Below, piece after piece: positions 35,124 to 45,140 of a stretch of 64,000 nt of DNA. A program made the translations under genes and the position numbers. How positions within the stretch are numbered: position 1 is the first letter of the stretch; each line of letters opens with the position of its first letter. Below the pieces are notes generated by a model that ran no database searches, was not told the DNA's origin, and was given only the letters and a program-made list of their open reading frames with translations. The stretch is from Durusdinium trenchii (lineage: Eukaryota > Sar > Dinophyceae > Suessiales > Symbiodiniaceae), in the NCBI GenBank assembly GCA_963970005.1, contig CAXAMN010025706.1, positions 595,037 to 659,036 of the forward strand. The letters are read 5' to 3'.

Positions 35124-35990
35124 TCACTTCCGGTGATACTCGTCTGCATTGCCAACCTGAATTCTGTTGTGAGGTAACACTCCTCCAGACCGGTTGCGGC
35201 TTACGCTGCTGAGGTATTGTCTTATGATGAGCTTTGCGCTTTGCATTGGTTTCCATGTGTGTCGCTTTGTCCACCCGGCACTATAGACCTTCTGGTTGCT
35301 GCTTGAAATGCTTCCAACACTTTTGATGTTTGCCTGGCTGACATGTCTGTCGAGGCCTTGCTGCGTTAGATCAACCATGCCAATCAAGCATTTCTTACTT
35401 GCTTCGCCAGTGTCCAAGAACTTTGTGAGTACGTCAGCTGGATTGCGGGTTCCTTTCACCTTGTTCACAATCACTTGGTTTTGACCAACTCTTGAAATAA
35501 GAAATGCGCAACAGCGACGTGTCTCATTTTGCCTACACCCATCTTTCGCACCAGACTCTTGGCACTTCCACCGTGAGTCCAAAATCAGTCTCAGCTAAGC
35601 TTGGCGCATTCAGTTAGTGACCGCATTTCAGCTTCTCATGATGAAGTGGCCGGTACTCCTGGTTGCGTGCGCGATGATGCTTCGATCACCGTCCCTCCTA
35701 GGAATATGATTTCACCGCTGGCGCTTTTGCGCGATTCAACGTCGCCTGCCCAGTCGGAGTCACAAAATGCGTGTAGTGGAATTGCCTCTGCGTCGGTCCG
35801 TGACATCTTCATCAAGTTTTGTCACATGTCCGTACTCTTTGGTTCCTTTCAGATATCTTCCAAGCAGTTTGAGATTCTGCACGTCGCATTCACGCGGTTC
35901 TCGGATTCGTTTCGCAAGCTCTTTGACGCTATATTTAATGTCATACTTACCCTGCGAGAGGTATATTGCGCTTCCTACAAGTACTTGCAT
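35124..35990 (-). pseudogene. Copia RT C-terminus and RNase H, frameshifted
   Basis: 35,990-35,800 carries the RT end: VGSAIYLSQGKYDIKYSVKE, then LKLLGRYLKGTKEYGHV. RNase H follows in a different frame at about 35,785-35,600: HAFCDSDWAGD, RKSASGEIIFLGG, SSRTQPGVPATSS, with TGA in place of the residue before EAEM. The tail at 35,582-35,124 has VKGTRNPADVLTKFL, the usual Copia RNase H end. The catalytic Asp (CDSDWAGD) and Glu (EAEM) are still recognisable. At least two frame changes and one stop break the gene. Confidence 0.85.
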
Positions 35991-36165
35991 ACTTTGCTTC
36001 GTCAGCTTCGTCCAATGGATGACTCTTTGTCAAATCAAGCTTTCTACCTGGAACTGGTGACGGTTTGCGTCTTCAAGTACTAAGTTTTCAAGAATGACCT
36101 TGATGTGTTTTAGAACTCTGACGCTGCGTCGTTGCCTAAGATTGGGTACTCCATCTCGCCCATCT

Positions 36166-37287
36166 TCAACTTGCAGCCTGCTCTGGGAATGGAAGTTGAA
36201 CTGTAAGTAGATCGTTCAAAACTTTCTCGGGGCCACAAACATCGAAGTCATCTATGTGGTGCAACAACACTGTTCCTGTCTTTTGACAGCGGTAGATGCA
36301 AGCATCCAACTTTCCTCGAATGAACTCATAGTCTCCTTTCAACTCAGAAGTGAGGATCTCCTCAAGTCTGTCTCTGTATTGCGCCGCTGCTGATTGACGA
36401 CCGTACAGGTTTCCATCAACCTGCCACACTATTTCCGAAGCCGGCACATTGTCCAATTCCCATCTGACATCGTCTGGTTGGGAAACTAACCATTCGTCAT
36501 ACTGCTCTAGCCATTCACGCGGTGGAACCATCATCACAGACTGCCCTCTATTGTCTCCCTGATCCCTGGTGATCAAGAACGCTGAAGACAAACCCGCCTT
36601 CACCCTGGGAAATCCTGTCTTCAAGCTGTCCAAAATTTTGCGCGAGCATCCATGTGGAGTTGGGCAAAAATTGCTGGGACTCTCGGAACTGTTCTTGTCC
36701 TCTGCTTGCGCTCCTCTCATCTTGAAGTCCTGGCACGTCAACCTAGCTTTGGCAATACCTTCACTTACTTTGTCAAACCACTTATGTCCAAACATCGTGA
36801 TGCGCTTGGGCAACTCTCTTCTGTCTCTGGGCTTGAAGGCACCATGGACGTCATTCAACTTGCGCAGCTCCTCCTTTCTAGCTATTTTCAAATCTTCTGC
36901 ACTGTCTCTGATGCTTGACACTGTCTCACGCTCAAAGATTGACAAATGTTTCTTCAACCACTCACTGTACCTATGGCGTTCTTTGTCAGGAATGAAGCTT
37001 CCCTCTCCACATCTCACATCTCCGCACGCCAAGCTGGAAATCATGCTGATTGTCTCCCTACTGATTGGAACTGTGGCGTCTCCCATGAAATCCGCGCTTG
37101 ACTTTCTGGAGCCCACTCCTTCTTCCACGACTTGCGCAGATGGGGTTGAAATTCTGTGCGCTTCAGGTTTTCGCGCTACTGATGGTCCTGAAGGCACTGT
37201 CATTCTCATCTTCTTGCGGCTTGCCTCCTCAACCGTGATTCGTTCCCCTTCATCATCTACACTCATGCTGTTCTCTGACTGGTTCAC
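36166..37287 (-). pseudogene. Copia reverse transcriptase (N-terminal and central part)
   Basis: The frame is open over about 373 codons. Residues near 165-190 (HKWFDKVSEGIAKARLTCQD) match the Copia RT start, then FCPTPHGCSRKIL. The motif that normally reads D-V/I-x-x-A-F-L is GLSSAFL here (36,576-36,593), so the first catalytic Asp is replaced by Leu. The YxDD box is HHIDDFDV (36,239-36,262). The N-terminal 120 residues, with CGDVRCGEGSFIPDKERHRY, are a linker. It follows the nucleocapsid with no integrase between. The ORF begins at a non-ATG codon, as expected inside a polyprotein. Confidence 0.85.
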
Positions 37288-37349
37288 CTTCGGCCTTCGG
37301 TGTCACGTCCTTCTCTGCTTCTCCTTCTTGGTCGCCAAGTTCTGGTTCA

Positions 37350-38839
37350 TCACGCGACGCCTTTGCCAAAAGCATTGGCGTTGCTGGGACTGGAGCTGCG
37401 ACAATGGTCACGATCGATTTTCTCAAAGTCAATGAAAGCTTGAGGTCCAATCTCTGGGACACGTTGCTTGCAAATGTGATATTGTGTTCCTGCGTGGGGG
37501 TTTCCTACATTACCCTTGCAGCTGGGCTTGTCACCTTTTTCTCCCTTCTTATCTTTACCTTTTGTGTCACCACCAGGGCCTTTGCCTTTTTCCAATCCTT
37601 TGTCACCTTTGCCTTTGCCTGACTTGCCTTTGTCGGCCCATCCGCTCCAACCTTTGGGGCCTTTGTCATTCCAATCACCCCAACCTTTTGCGCCTTCCCC
37701 GTTATCCTTGCCACGCTTTCCTTTGCCTTTGTATCCTTGACCTTTTCCTCTTCCACCAACACCTCCTATGTCCACGGGGGCCAGTCCACCATCGTCAACC
37801 CAAACTGGGAACCTTGAAGCCTTTTCCAGAGGTTCTTGTTGACCAAGTATTGCTCAATGTACCCCCTAATCTTATCATATGTGCCCAATGCGTCGCTATG
37901 CGTGAAAATGCTCTGTTGGAGTTCTTTGGGGGCCACACGCGCCGGCGCTAAGATCGACACCTTTTCGTCTTGCGAAAACACGTTCTTGAAAGTCCCCTCA
38001 AACTCTCTAACTTCACTTTCCCATTGGTGAAGAGCAGCGCTCCATTGCGCAATGTGACTGGGAAAGTTTGGGTTCGACAGGCGCCTTCTCCAAACCCATA
38101 CTTTGGTGCGGTACCACGGCTCGGAAAGTTTCACCAGCCTCCGCCACACTTCAAAACCGTTGGAGTCATGAAGTCCTTGGCCGATCACGCCCATTGTTGG
38201 CTCGGGACAGTACTGCGTGAGAAAAGTGTTCGCCTTAGACAAACGATCTTCCTTAGCGTCAAGGTGCAGTTCATCGATTACATCTTTCTGTTTCCCGTAC
38301 TTCTCTAAAGACAAATCAGGAAACTTTGGGTGAACAGTCGAAGACCATGCGACAAACACATGTTTGAATCTCTCGCATTCTTCTTTCTCGCCGCTATAGA
38401 TCGGTGGTTTTGGAACATTGCTGGGGTGGATCAGTTTCAGTTCGTCTGACTTGCTTGCAGCTGCGGCTGTGGTCTGCCGTCGCTGCTGTATTAGCTCTGC
38501 TTCTGCTGACGCTAGCCTACTCTCGGTCCCCAAAAGTTTTGCAGCCTGACTCTCGTTTGCCACTGCCGATTGCCTATGCGGCCATGGTACATGCCTGGAC
38601 TGCTTCCACGACAAGTCCAACCAGTTCGAGTGCAACTCTATGCACCTTAGCTCGACGATCCCAGATGCCGACATTCTGGCGCCACTGGGTGAGCATGAAC
38701 GGGAGGAAATCATAGCTGAAGTCAGTTTTTCGACGCCTTTTGTTCCCGAGTCCGAAGGATGGACACCTGAGGACAGACTCGCTGGACGCAGCCGTCGACT
38801 TCGTGAGATGAAGGATTTGGTGTTGGGCGGCGGATCCAC
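37350..38839 (-). pseudogene. Copia Gag and nucleocapsid region
   Basis: 38,839-37,766 encodes a Gag-like protein: PPIYSGEKEECERFKHVFV, SLEKYGKQKDVIDELHL, WRRLVKLSEPWYRTKVWVW, IRGYIEQYLVNKNLWKRL. The next frame (37,775-37,350) is Gly/Lys-rich (KGKGKRGKDNGEG, GKSGKGKGDKGLEKGKG), then CKGNVGNPHAGTQYHICK, a degenerate zinc-knuckle position without the canonical CCHC spacing. The two frames overlap near 37,770 and need a shift. The first residue of the ORF is not ATG. Confidence 0.75.
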
Positions 38840-39837
38840 CCGCTTTGCCGCGATGGACGAGGGATCAGGTAAGTATCACTATAGTAACCATCCGACTTAC
38901 CATGCCAGCGAGATTCCGTCTGTCGTCGAGCACTGGAACAACCAGTCAGACATGTGAGAGCAACAACTTGATTCTGCAGCTGGGTCAGCTGCTGTGCGGG
39001 ACCCTGCATCTTCTTTTCCGTCACTTGCGGAAGAGCGGGCCCAAGAAGATGTCTCTTCCCAACGACGCCAGTGAAAACGAGAATTGTTCTCTTCCACGGC
39101 CTGCTCCTTGTTATTGGTGTCCTTTTCACTCACTGACTCCCCTTCTGAAGAGTAAACGGTCGTTCGTTGCCTTGTGAGTCGGGTCTTCAGAGCGCGTAGC
39201 GACTGAATGCCAGACTGTCACGTTGTCGGGCTGCTCGACCTCAGCTGTTTCCTCCTTTGCCTGCTTTACTGAAGTGGGCTTTCCAGATTCTGACCTCAGC
39301 TCAGCACGAATCTCTTCCAGCACTGACTCGTCAGAAGCGTCGGGTCTATAGCGTCCTCCGCCCTTTTCTTCTTCTTGCCCTCGGCTCAAGCCCTTTCCAG
39401 TTAAGGCCTTTTGCCACTCTTTTGGCTGCAGCTTCCCTGACACTGCCTAGCCTTGCACTGGAGCCGGGATTCTCCCGGACGACTTGTGAAAGTTTTGGGA
39501 ACTTTTTTGAAAGTTCTTCCACACCCGCTCTTCTGCAGAACCTTTCCGGTGAGACTAAGAGACCACCCTCGACGTACGCGCGATGATCTGTCACCCCAGG
39601 TGCTGCACGTGGGTTTGCTTGGTACTGGAGTCCCTCGCTAAAGCTGTAGTGGTCTGCTGAAGGCGAACTCGCTGCACCAGGCCTCCTGTTCCACTCTTCC
39701 TGGTTTGTGTCTAGGAGTTGCTCGGCCCTTTTGGCTACTCCTCGAAGGATGCGCTTCTCGATTGCCTGGGCTGAGCGGGAGCGATCCTTTCCTTTCTGCT
39801 TTCCTTTTCCCGTCTTCACGGGAGGCCGGCCCTCCAC
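38722..39837 (-). pseudogene. 5' region of the Copia element, frame-broken leader or Gag N-terminus
   Basis: Three overlapping minus frames carry protein-like pieces: 39,837-39,346 (KTGKGKQKGKDRSRSAQAIE, AGVEELSKKFPKLSQVV), 39,443-39,126 (EESVLEEI-like acidic part; GKPTSVKQAKEETAEVEQPD) and 39,129-38,950 (QQLTQLQNQVVAL, a short coiled coil). Together they look like one N-terminal Gag segment broken by frameshifts near 39,370 and 39,130. Confidence 0.5.
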
Positions 39838-39918
39838 TGCTTCTCACGCAGTTGGCGCGGTGATACCCGCCTGAATCGGTGGATCCCGACAGCTGGAAGT
39901 GGGTCGGCCCACAACCAG

Positions 39919-39931
39919 CTCCGCTACCATG
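39919..39931 (-). promoter_or_regulatory. Primer-binding site, initiator tRNA-Met type
   Basis: On the minus strand the base after the 5' LTR begins TGGTAGCGGAGC. The complement of eukaryotic initiator tRNA-Met 3' ends begins TGGTAGCAGAGG, so 10 of 12 positions agree, and it abuts the LTR exactly. Confidence 0.8.
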
Positions 39932-40063
39932 CGAAAACTCTAACTCACCCTTTTTCCTTCTTGAGTTAAGGGCTACAGTATAATACAGTCTTAGTGCCAT
40001 ACTTTATGCATTATCTTTACATACATGTCTAGCAGCCTATTTGGATGCATGAAATTTCACAGT
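39932..40063 (-). repeat. 5' LTR of the Copia element
   Basis: 132 bases; starts TGCGAAAACTC and ends AAATTTCACA. It carries a 3-base ATA insertion relative to the other LTR. The following bases 40,064-40,068 are GTTTG, the duplicated target. Confidence 0.93.
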
Positions 40064-40639
40064 TTGCCCCTCTTTTCACGCTCAAGACCTGTTTCTGCAC
40101 TGGGTCCTTCACCTTCCATCCCATCATCACTGTCAAAGAACTTGATCAAGAAGTCTTCTGCTGCCTTGATCAGCGGGAGGATGTATACCCTTGAAATCCA
40201 AGGGTAACAAAGAACCTGTGCAAATCTACTCAAATCCACGCATCCTCTGCGTCCGGCCGTCGGGTCGCTTGTGACCGAATCCACTAATGCGAAATCCAGC
40301 ACCACTTCGGAGTCGCGCCTTGGGATTAAAGAGACCAACAACACAAACCATCAGCCAAAGCAATCCTGATATGAACAAGATTGAAGAAGTATGTTACTTG
40401 TGCATGAAAGTGAATCACCTGAAAAAAAAGAACATTGGTCGTCCAAGTCTCAAAGTTGCTGAAACAACCCCTCAATCTCACTTCTCACTGAAACGCTCTC
40501 AAGAGTTCTCAAGCCCCTAGCTCCAGGAAGATGTTCCCAAACTGGCCGCGCAGTCCATTCTTCACAGCGCCCTGCCGGCTCCACGACTTGGACCCACCAT
40601 GACCATGAGTAAAACCACTGTTCTGATTGCCCTTTCTGG

Positions 40640-40800
40640 AGAGCCCGCTCTGCCCTCCTACTACTTAATTAAGTAGGCGCCTACTTAATTAAGCAAGGGA
40701 GAAGAAAGCTAGTAGGTTAAGTTAGCTTCTACAGTAGGTAGGACGCCGAATAGCTCACGCACTAATGATTTGGTTCCTAGACTTTTAGGGAAACTTAACT
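40640..40800. repeat. Dispersed repeat with 30-bp perfect palindrome
   Basis: A perfect palindrome spans 40,663-40,692, centred on GGCGCC and built from CTTAATTAAG and CTACTTAATTAAGTAG. It is followed by GCTAGTAGGTTAAGTTAGC, GAATAGCTCACGC, TTTGGTTCCTAG and TTTTAGGGAAACTTAA. The last blocks recur in the family copies at 24.6, 25.0, 32.2, 32.7 and 56.5 kb. Confidence 0.85.
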
Positions 40801-41041
40801 TGGGGCGCTCTGATGCCTGCTCTGGCTGGTAGTCACTCTCGTCATCTACCTGAATGAGCAGGTCCACTGTCTGGGAATTGTCCTGCGTCTTGGCGGAACT
40901 CCACACGAGGGTAGTGATGGAGACTAGCAACTGCGTGGGAGCATTGATTTCTCTCATTCAAATGTAAAGCACATGTGAACTTCTGGCTTGGGACCAACAG
41001 AAAGCATGCACTGACAGGCACAAAGAACTTCCTGACCTGAC

Positions 41042-41740
41042 TTATCTCTTGCATGTCTGCCAATGCACCCAGAACATAGCATTGTGAACGTCTATGGGAA
41101 GAACCTGCTGCCCAGGAGTCTCAATATCCACGACTTTGCTCTGCTGATTCTGCACTTTGTAACCCTTAAATGGTCCGCGGCGACGTTCTTGAAGCGCAAT
41201 GCCTTTTCAGCCTGGCTGGTCAGGCAAATGTCAGCACAATTAGATGGTGCTGATTTGGAGTACACCCTACACTCCACGTGAACTTCCAAAATCTGAACAT
41301 AAGGAGGGCTGGTCACTGGTCACCAATTGAATAGTTTGAGCACCGAGGTTTGGCGCCCTGTCAGAACTCGTATGAACGGACACATGGCTGCCTGAGTCTC
41401 AAAGTAAAAGCATGGGAGAAGCAAAGTCACACATTCAAGTCTGGCCATGACATATCATGAGTTGAAAACTCAAGTCTCAACTTAGCAAGACTCTATTCGT
41501 TCAAAACAAGAACACATGGCTAAAACAGCCTGGAAATCAGGTCCTTTCCCATTGAGGTTGTTGGCCGCTACGCTTTGCAAGTTCAGATACAACTCTGCAC
41601 CTTGATTGTCAGAAAGGTGCAGTAAATGTCTTTTGAACAATAAGAACACTGTCAATACTCTTCTGCCCTCTGACCGAGCTCGATAGCTGGGAACCCTGCT
41701 AGACCAGTCCACCAAATTCGGCGACAAACCAAGCCTCAAA
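41042..41740 (-). CDS. Candidate exons, unknown product
   Basis: One stretch at about 41,680-41,530 encodes RRVLTVFLLFKRHLLHLSDN, then LYLNLQSVAANNLNGKGPDF. Another at about 41,187-41,042 encodes ALQERRRGPFKGYKVQNQQ, then SKVVDIETPGQQVLPIDVH and FWVHWQTCKR. Both have AG-ending upstream borders and protein-like composition in a single frame. No domain recognised; they may belong to one minus-strand gene. Confidence 0.35.
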
Positions 41741-41774
41741 GGTTGGGCGACCCAGAGGGCAAGTCAAAGCCAAA

Positions 41775-41966
41775 CAATCATGCTAGGGTTGGAAGCCATC
41801 GCTCTTGGGTTGGACGCCATCCCTCTTATATAGGTTGGACGCCAACGCTCTTAGGTTGGAGACCATCCCTCTTATATAGGTTGGAGGCCAACGCTCTTAG
41901 GTTGGAGGCCATCGCTCTTAGGTTGGAGGCCATCGCTACTAGGGTGGAGGCCATCGCTTCTAGGTA
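41775..41966. repeat. Minisatellite GGTTGGAGGCCATCGCTCTTA
   Basis: About eight units of 21-22 bases, some lengthened to about 30 by CCTCTTATATA. The unit TTGGAGGCCATCGCTACTAGG also occurs singly at 44,745, 45,845, 52,090-52,340 and 52,744. It blends into the CTACTAGG-type family. Confidence 0.88.
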
Positions 41967-41969
41967 TTG

Positions 41970-43780
41970 CTCTATATATGTATTGTGTTTAAAGAAAAAA
42001 ATCATGCAATCCTTGCTGCAAACCTTGCTGCAAGCCATGCACAACGCAACTGCTCGGTGAAAACCAATTCTCAGTGGCAAACGAACAGGGATACGCTTCT
42101 TCAAGGCCACCCTCACAGTATTTACCAGCCTGCCATCACTTCTCCAACGATGATGTTCAAACAATGACTCGCAAAGGTTTTGAACATGTGGGATTTGTCC
42201 TCTATGAACATACTATCAGATTTGTGTACTATCCGATCCCAAAACAAGTATCTATCTCAGGCATGTCAAGGGCAGTGGACAAATCTCACTTAGCTGCACC
42301 CTGCAGCCGCTTTGTTTTGCTCGTTGGATCTTGGTCATGGTTCGTGCACCGGTGTTGACACTAGTGCAGCTGCAAACGTGGGTGATCTCCATGTTTCCTT
42401 TCTTAGCTTCTGAGGAAGGTTTCTCAATGTAGAACGTTGTCAGTTTTTGATAATTCAATTGTTTTATGTTTTTTTTGTTACGGTGGTCTTTGTGGTGCTT
42501 GTACCTTTTTTACAGATCTAAGGGCGTCGCAACCGAGCTGATACCCTGCAAAAGGAGGGAGGCCGTGAGATGCACCAGTATTGCGAGGTCTTTGGTGGTG
42601 TTGGATCTGTGGCAGGTTTCAATACGTTACACATTAAGAGGGACAGTCTTCACGATGCTCATGAGGAGGCAGGAAAATTTGGCTAGGATGATGGTAATGA
42701 CAGTCTGGGGTGGACTATGTGTCATTGAGCCAACGTGTTCCAGCTTCCTTCGATTTGTGTCGATGCACTCCACTGGCACTTTGACTCGTTTAAATTGTAG
42801 GTTTTCCTTTTTCTTACTCTTCAGTCAGGGTCCCGGGTATGAAGAACATCATTACGTCGACCTATGTCTATGGCAATGAATCGGTGCCGTTTGTGCGTAC
42901 AGGGAACGCTACTGCAGACCTTGTTGGCAAGGTTCTGATACCTCTTACTGAATGGTTGGGGCTGTGGTGGCTACTTGAAAATCCTGAAACTTGCAAGGAT
43001 GTGGCAATCCTTCTTCTTTTGAAGAGAATTGTCTGTGCACCGCTCGTCTCCTTTGTCTCATCCCCCAACTTTTAGAAAAGGGAACATCATTGCTAGGCCC
43101 TAGGCATCTCCTCCAGTTGTGGTGTGTGAGAATGTAGGAGGCTCCACATGCGAACATGCGCAAAGTTCTCACTGCACAAGAATATCGTGGCCACTCTAAA
43201 CAAATGTGTAACATAATGGTTCAGAAAGTGCGAGACATGACTTGGACCGCTACTAGTGACAACCATCGCTTGGCATCGCTTGGCTCGTTTAACCATCGAC
43301 TCACTCCAACAAAACAAGCTGCACTCACTCCGTATCCATGCTGCTGGACAGATCGGACCCGTTTCTTGACACCTCAGAGGATTCAGACCAGGGGGTTCAA
43401 AAACAATGTCATGTGTTCACACGCAGAATCTTAGGTTTTCTCCACAAGCCGTCGGAGGCTCAACTGAAAACAGGATCTAGTGCGAAGGGACCCTGACGAA
43501 CTACAACTCCATCAATCAAGGCTCTGGTTAAAATTCAGATGGTTTGATTAGCCCATGCTCCTAAGCGCTCTTTAGGAAGAGGACGTCACAAGAACTCAAT
43601 TGTTCTTTTCATGTTCTGTGATTTCTTTATGTCTATTCTCTATGAACTTTCGGCCCTTTTCCTCGGACCCTTCGACCTGTCTTTTTGCCTTCTTTCCTTT
43701 CTTATTGTTGCCTTGTGTACTAGCCCCTACAAAAATGTTATGTACACATGAGCGTTTCCATTGCAAGCGGCAAGCGTCCC
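41970..43780. other. Stretch with no firm gene
   Basis: A plus-strand piece at about 42,555-42,670 reads MHQYCEVFGGVGSVAGFNTL, then HIKRDSLHDAHEEAGKFG before a stop. It follows a pyrimidine-rich TTTTTTACAG (42,508-42,517), but continues only with stops. A frame at 42,839-43,075 contains WLGLWWLLENPETCK. These may be remains of one degraded plus-strand gene; no family can be named. The rest shows nothing. Confidence 0.3.
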
Positions 43781-43786
43781 GGGGTA

Positions 43787-44000
43787 TCAATTTTGGAGGA
43801 GGTAGCTGCCACCACAGCACATGCCAGAAGACTCAATGCCCCAAGAGTTGCTTGGAAAAATGCCAGCTATGGTGTTGCGTCTAAGTCTGCCACCGTGGCA
43901 TGAAGCACTGCAAGATGACCAGACCGACCATTCACTCAGTATGCAGTCCTCAAACACAAGCTCTGGAGTTGAGAGGTGGAGAGATGTCTTTTCACTACCA
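43787..44000 (-). CDS. Exon with a thrombospondin type-1 (TSP1) repeat
   Basis: The minus frame reads LVFEDCILSEWSVWSSCSAS, then CHGGRLRRNTIAG. The pattern W-S-x-W-S-x-C-S-x-x-C-x-x-G-x-x-x-R is the TSP1 signature. TSP1 domains are extracellular adhesion modules, and proteins with many of them are known in alveolates. The upstream border may be CTCCAG or TTTGAG. The second half of the domain is unclear (NSWGIESSGMCCGG). No neighbouring TSP1 exon was found within the window, so this could be an orphan exon or pseudogene. Confidence 0.6.
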
Positions 44001-44689
44001 CAAATGCAGGGATTGTCTATTGCTGCTGCCGTTTGAATGCAAGACTGTCCAGTCCTGGCTAGCCTTGCATGGCACACCCTCATTGCAGGCTTCTGAGCAG
44101 CAGGAGTGGCTTGTCCAGTATCAAATCAATGCAGAGAAGCAAACTATGCAGTGTAGCAACTTCCTAGAAGCGAAGTTAGATTTCCCTGAAACATCTAGGA
44201 ACAGTGAAATCCAAGCCCTTCTGTGTGTTTGCATCTAGTAATAGTAGGAGCTTCCTTGCTACTACTAGCTGCCCACTTCCTACCCCACTACCTAGGGGCG
44301 TACCCCTAACCAAAAAGGAGGTGATGTGGAGTAATGCTTTTCCGTCCTTGTTCGGCTTTGACAAAAACACATGTTGCCGCGATCCTTCTTCGCGTGAGTC
44401 TCCTGAAGCTTCCACTCCACAACTGGTGGCCTTACGCAGAAAGGACCCAAAAGCTGCATAAGGATGTAGGATTGGCACGCTAATGGAATATAGTTACTCT
44501 AGGAAGTCTGCAAAGAGAAATGTGGAAATCCTTGACCAAATTCTTTTGGTAAGAACCCACTTGACTGTAACTCTCTTGCTCTGAAGTTTGTAGAGTACCA
44601 AAAATGAGCCAGCACAAGAAAAATGAATTCTAAGCCTAGTGATGGGCAAAGAAAACTTGTATCGAAAACACTGCAAAAAGTGCAGGATA

Positions 44690-44765
44690 GTAACAAGAAG
44701 CTACTAGGAGCAAAGGGCATCGCTACTAGGAGCAAGGATGCTACTAGGTTGGAGGCCATCACCGG
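44690..44765. repeat. Dispersed CTACTAGGAGC-type repeat
   Basis: AACAAGAAGCTACTAGGAGC, AAAGGGCATCGCTACTAGG, AGCAAGGATGCTACTAGG, then TTGGAGGCCATC. This joins the two repeat families directly. A second piece lies at 45,835-45,960. Confidence 0.85.
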
Positions 44766-44966
44766 AACAATCTGACCCGTGGATCCGAAGAGCCCCCATA
44801 GCCTTTGTCTTCACATGACGCACGCGCCACCGCATTCCACCAGCACAGGACGTAGAGCAGGCCTGCAATGTGCTACAAATCATGAAGTCCTCTTGCGTCG
44901 TGCAAGTTTGAACTATGGAAGTTCAATCCACTGTAATCAGTTACGAGCAACATCAAGCAACAAGAG

Positions 44967-45140
44967 TTAGAACAGGCTTCTCAGTGTTGCAAAATCAAGA
45001 ACAGCCTCCCAGTCATTCCATTCCTCCCATTGTCCATCAATGCAAAGCCTGTAGAATGCTGCTGCTGAACATGTTGCCAGAGTGACTCCCGATAGATTCA
45101 TGAAGCAGGTTTGAGAAGCAAATGTTACAGGTTGATCACC
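44967..45140 (-). CDS. Candidate exon, unknown product
   Basis: The minus frame encodes QTCFMNLSGVTLATCSAAAF, then YRLCIDGQWEEWNDWEAVLD and ATLRSLF, and ends at a stop. Composition is protein-like. The WEEWNDW phrase recalls a TSP1 start but lacks the following C-S-x-x-C, so I do not call it TSP1. Confidence 0.3.
   Translation of the reverse strand, partial: GDQPVTFASQTCFMNLSGVTLATCSAAAFYRLCIDGQWEEWNDWEAVLDFATLRSLF

Larger units (their letters stand above)
34817..40063 (-). mobile_element. Copia-type LTR retrotransposon, complete ends, internally deleted and frameshifted
   Basis: Direct repeats 34,817-34,945 and 39,932-40,063 are near-identical. They start TGCGAAA and end TTTCGCA or TTTCACA, and are flanked by GTTTG on both outer sides (34,812-34,816; 40,064-40,068). 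On the coding (minus) strand the 5' LTR is the right-hand copy. It is followed by TGGTAGCGGAGC, a match to the initiator-Met tRNA 3' end (primer-binding site). The 3' LTR is preceded by AAGGAGGG (polypurine tract). Inside lie Gag, a Gly/Lys-rich nucleocapsid region, RT and RNase H, in Copia order. No aspartic-protease DTG and no HHCC/DDE integrase is visible between Gag and RT. Several frameshifts and a stop show that this copy is dead. Confidence 0.92.

Noticed and set aside
42839..43075. Transmembrane protein from plus frame
   Set aside because: Too short, no continuation, and stops in all linking frames.
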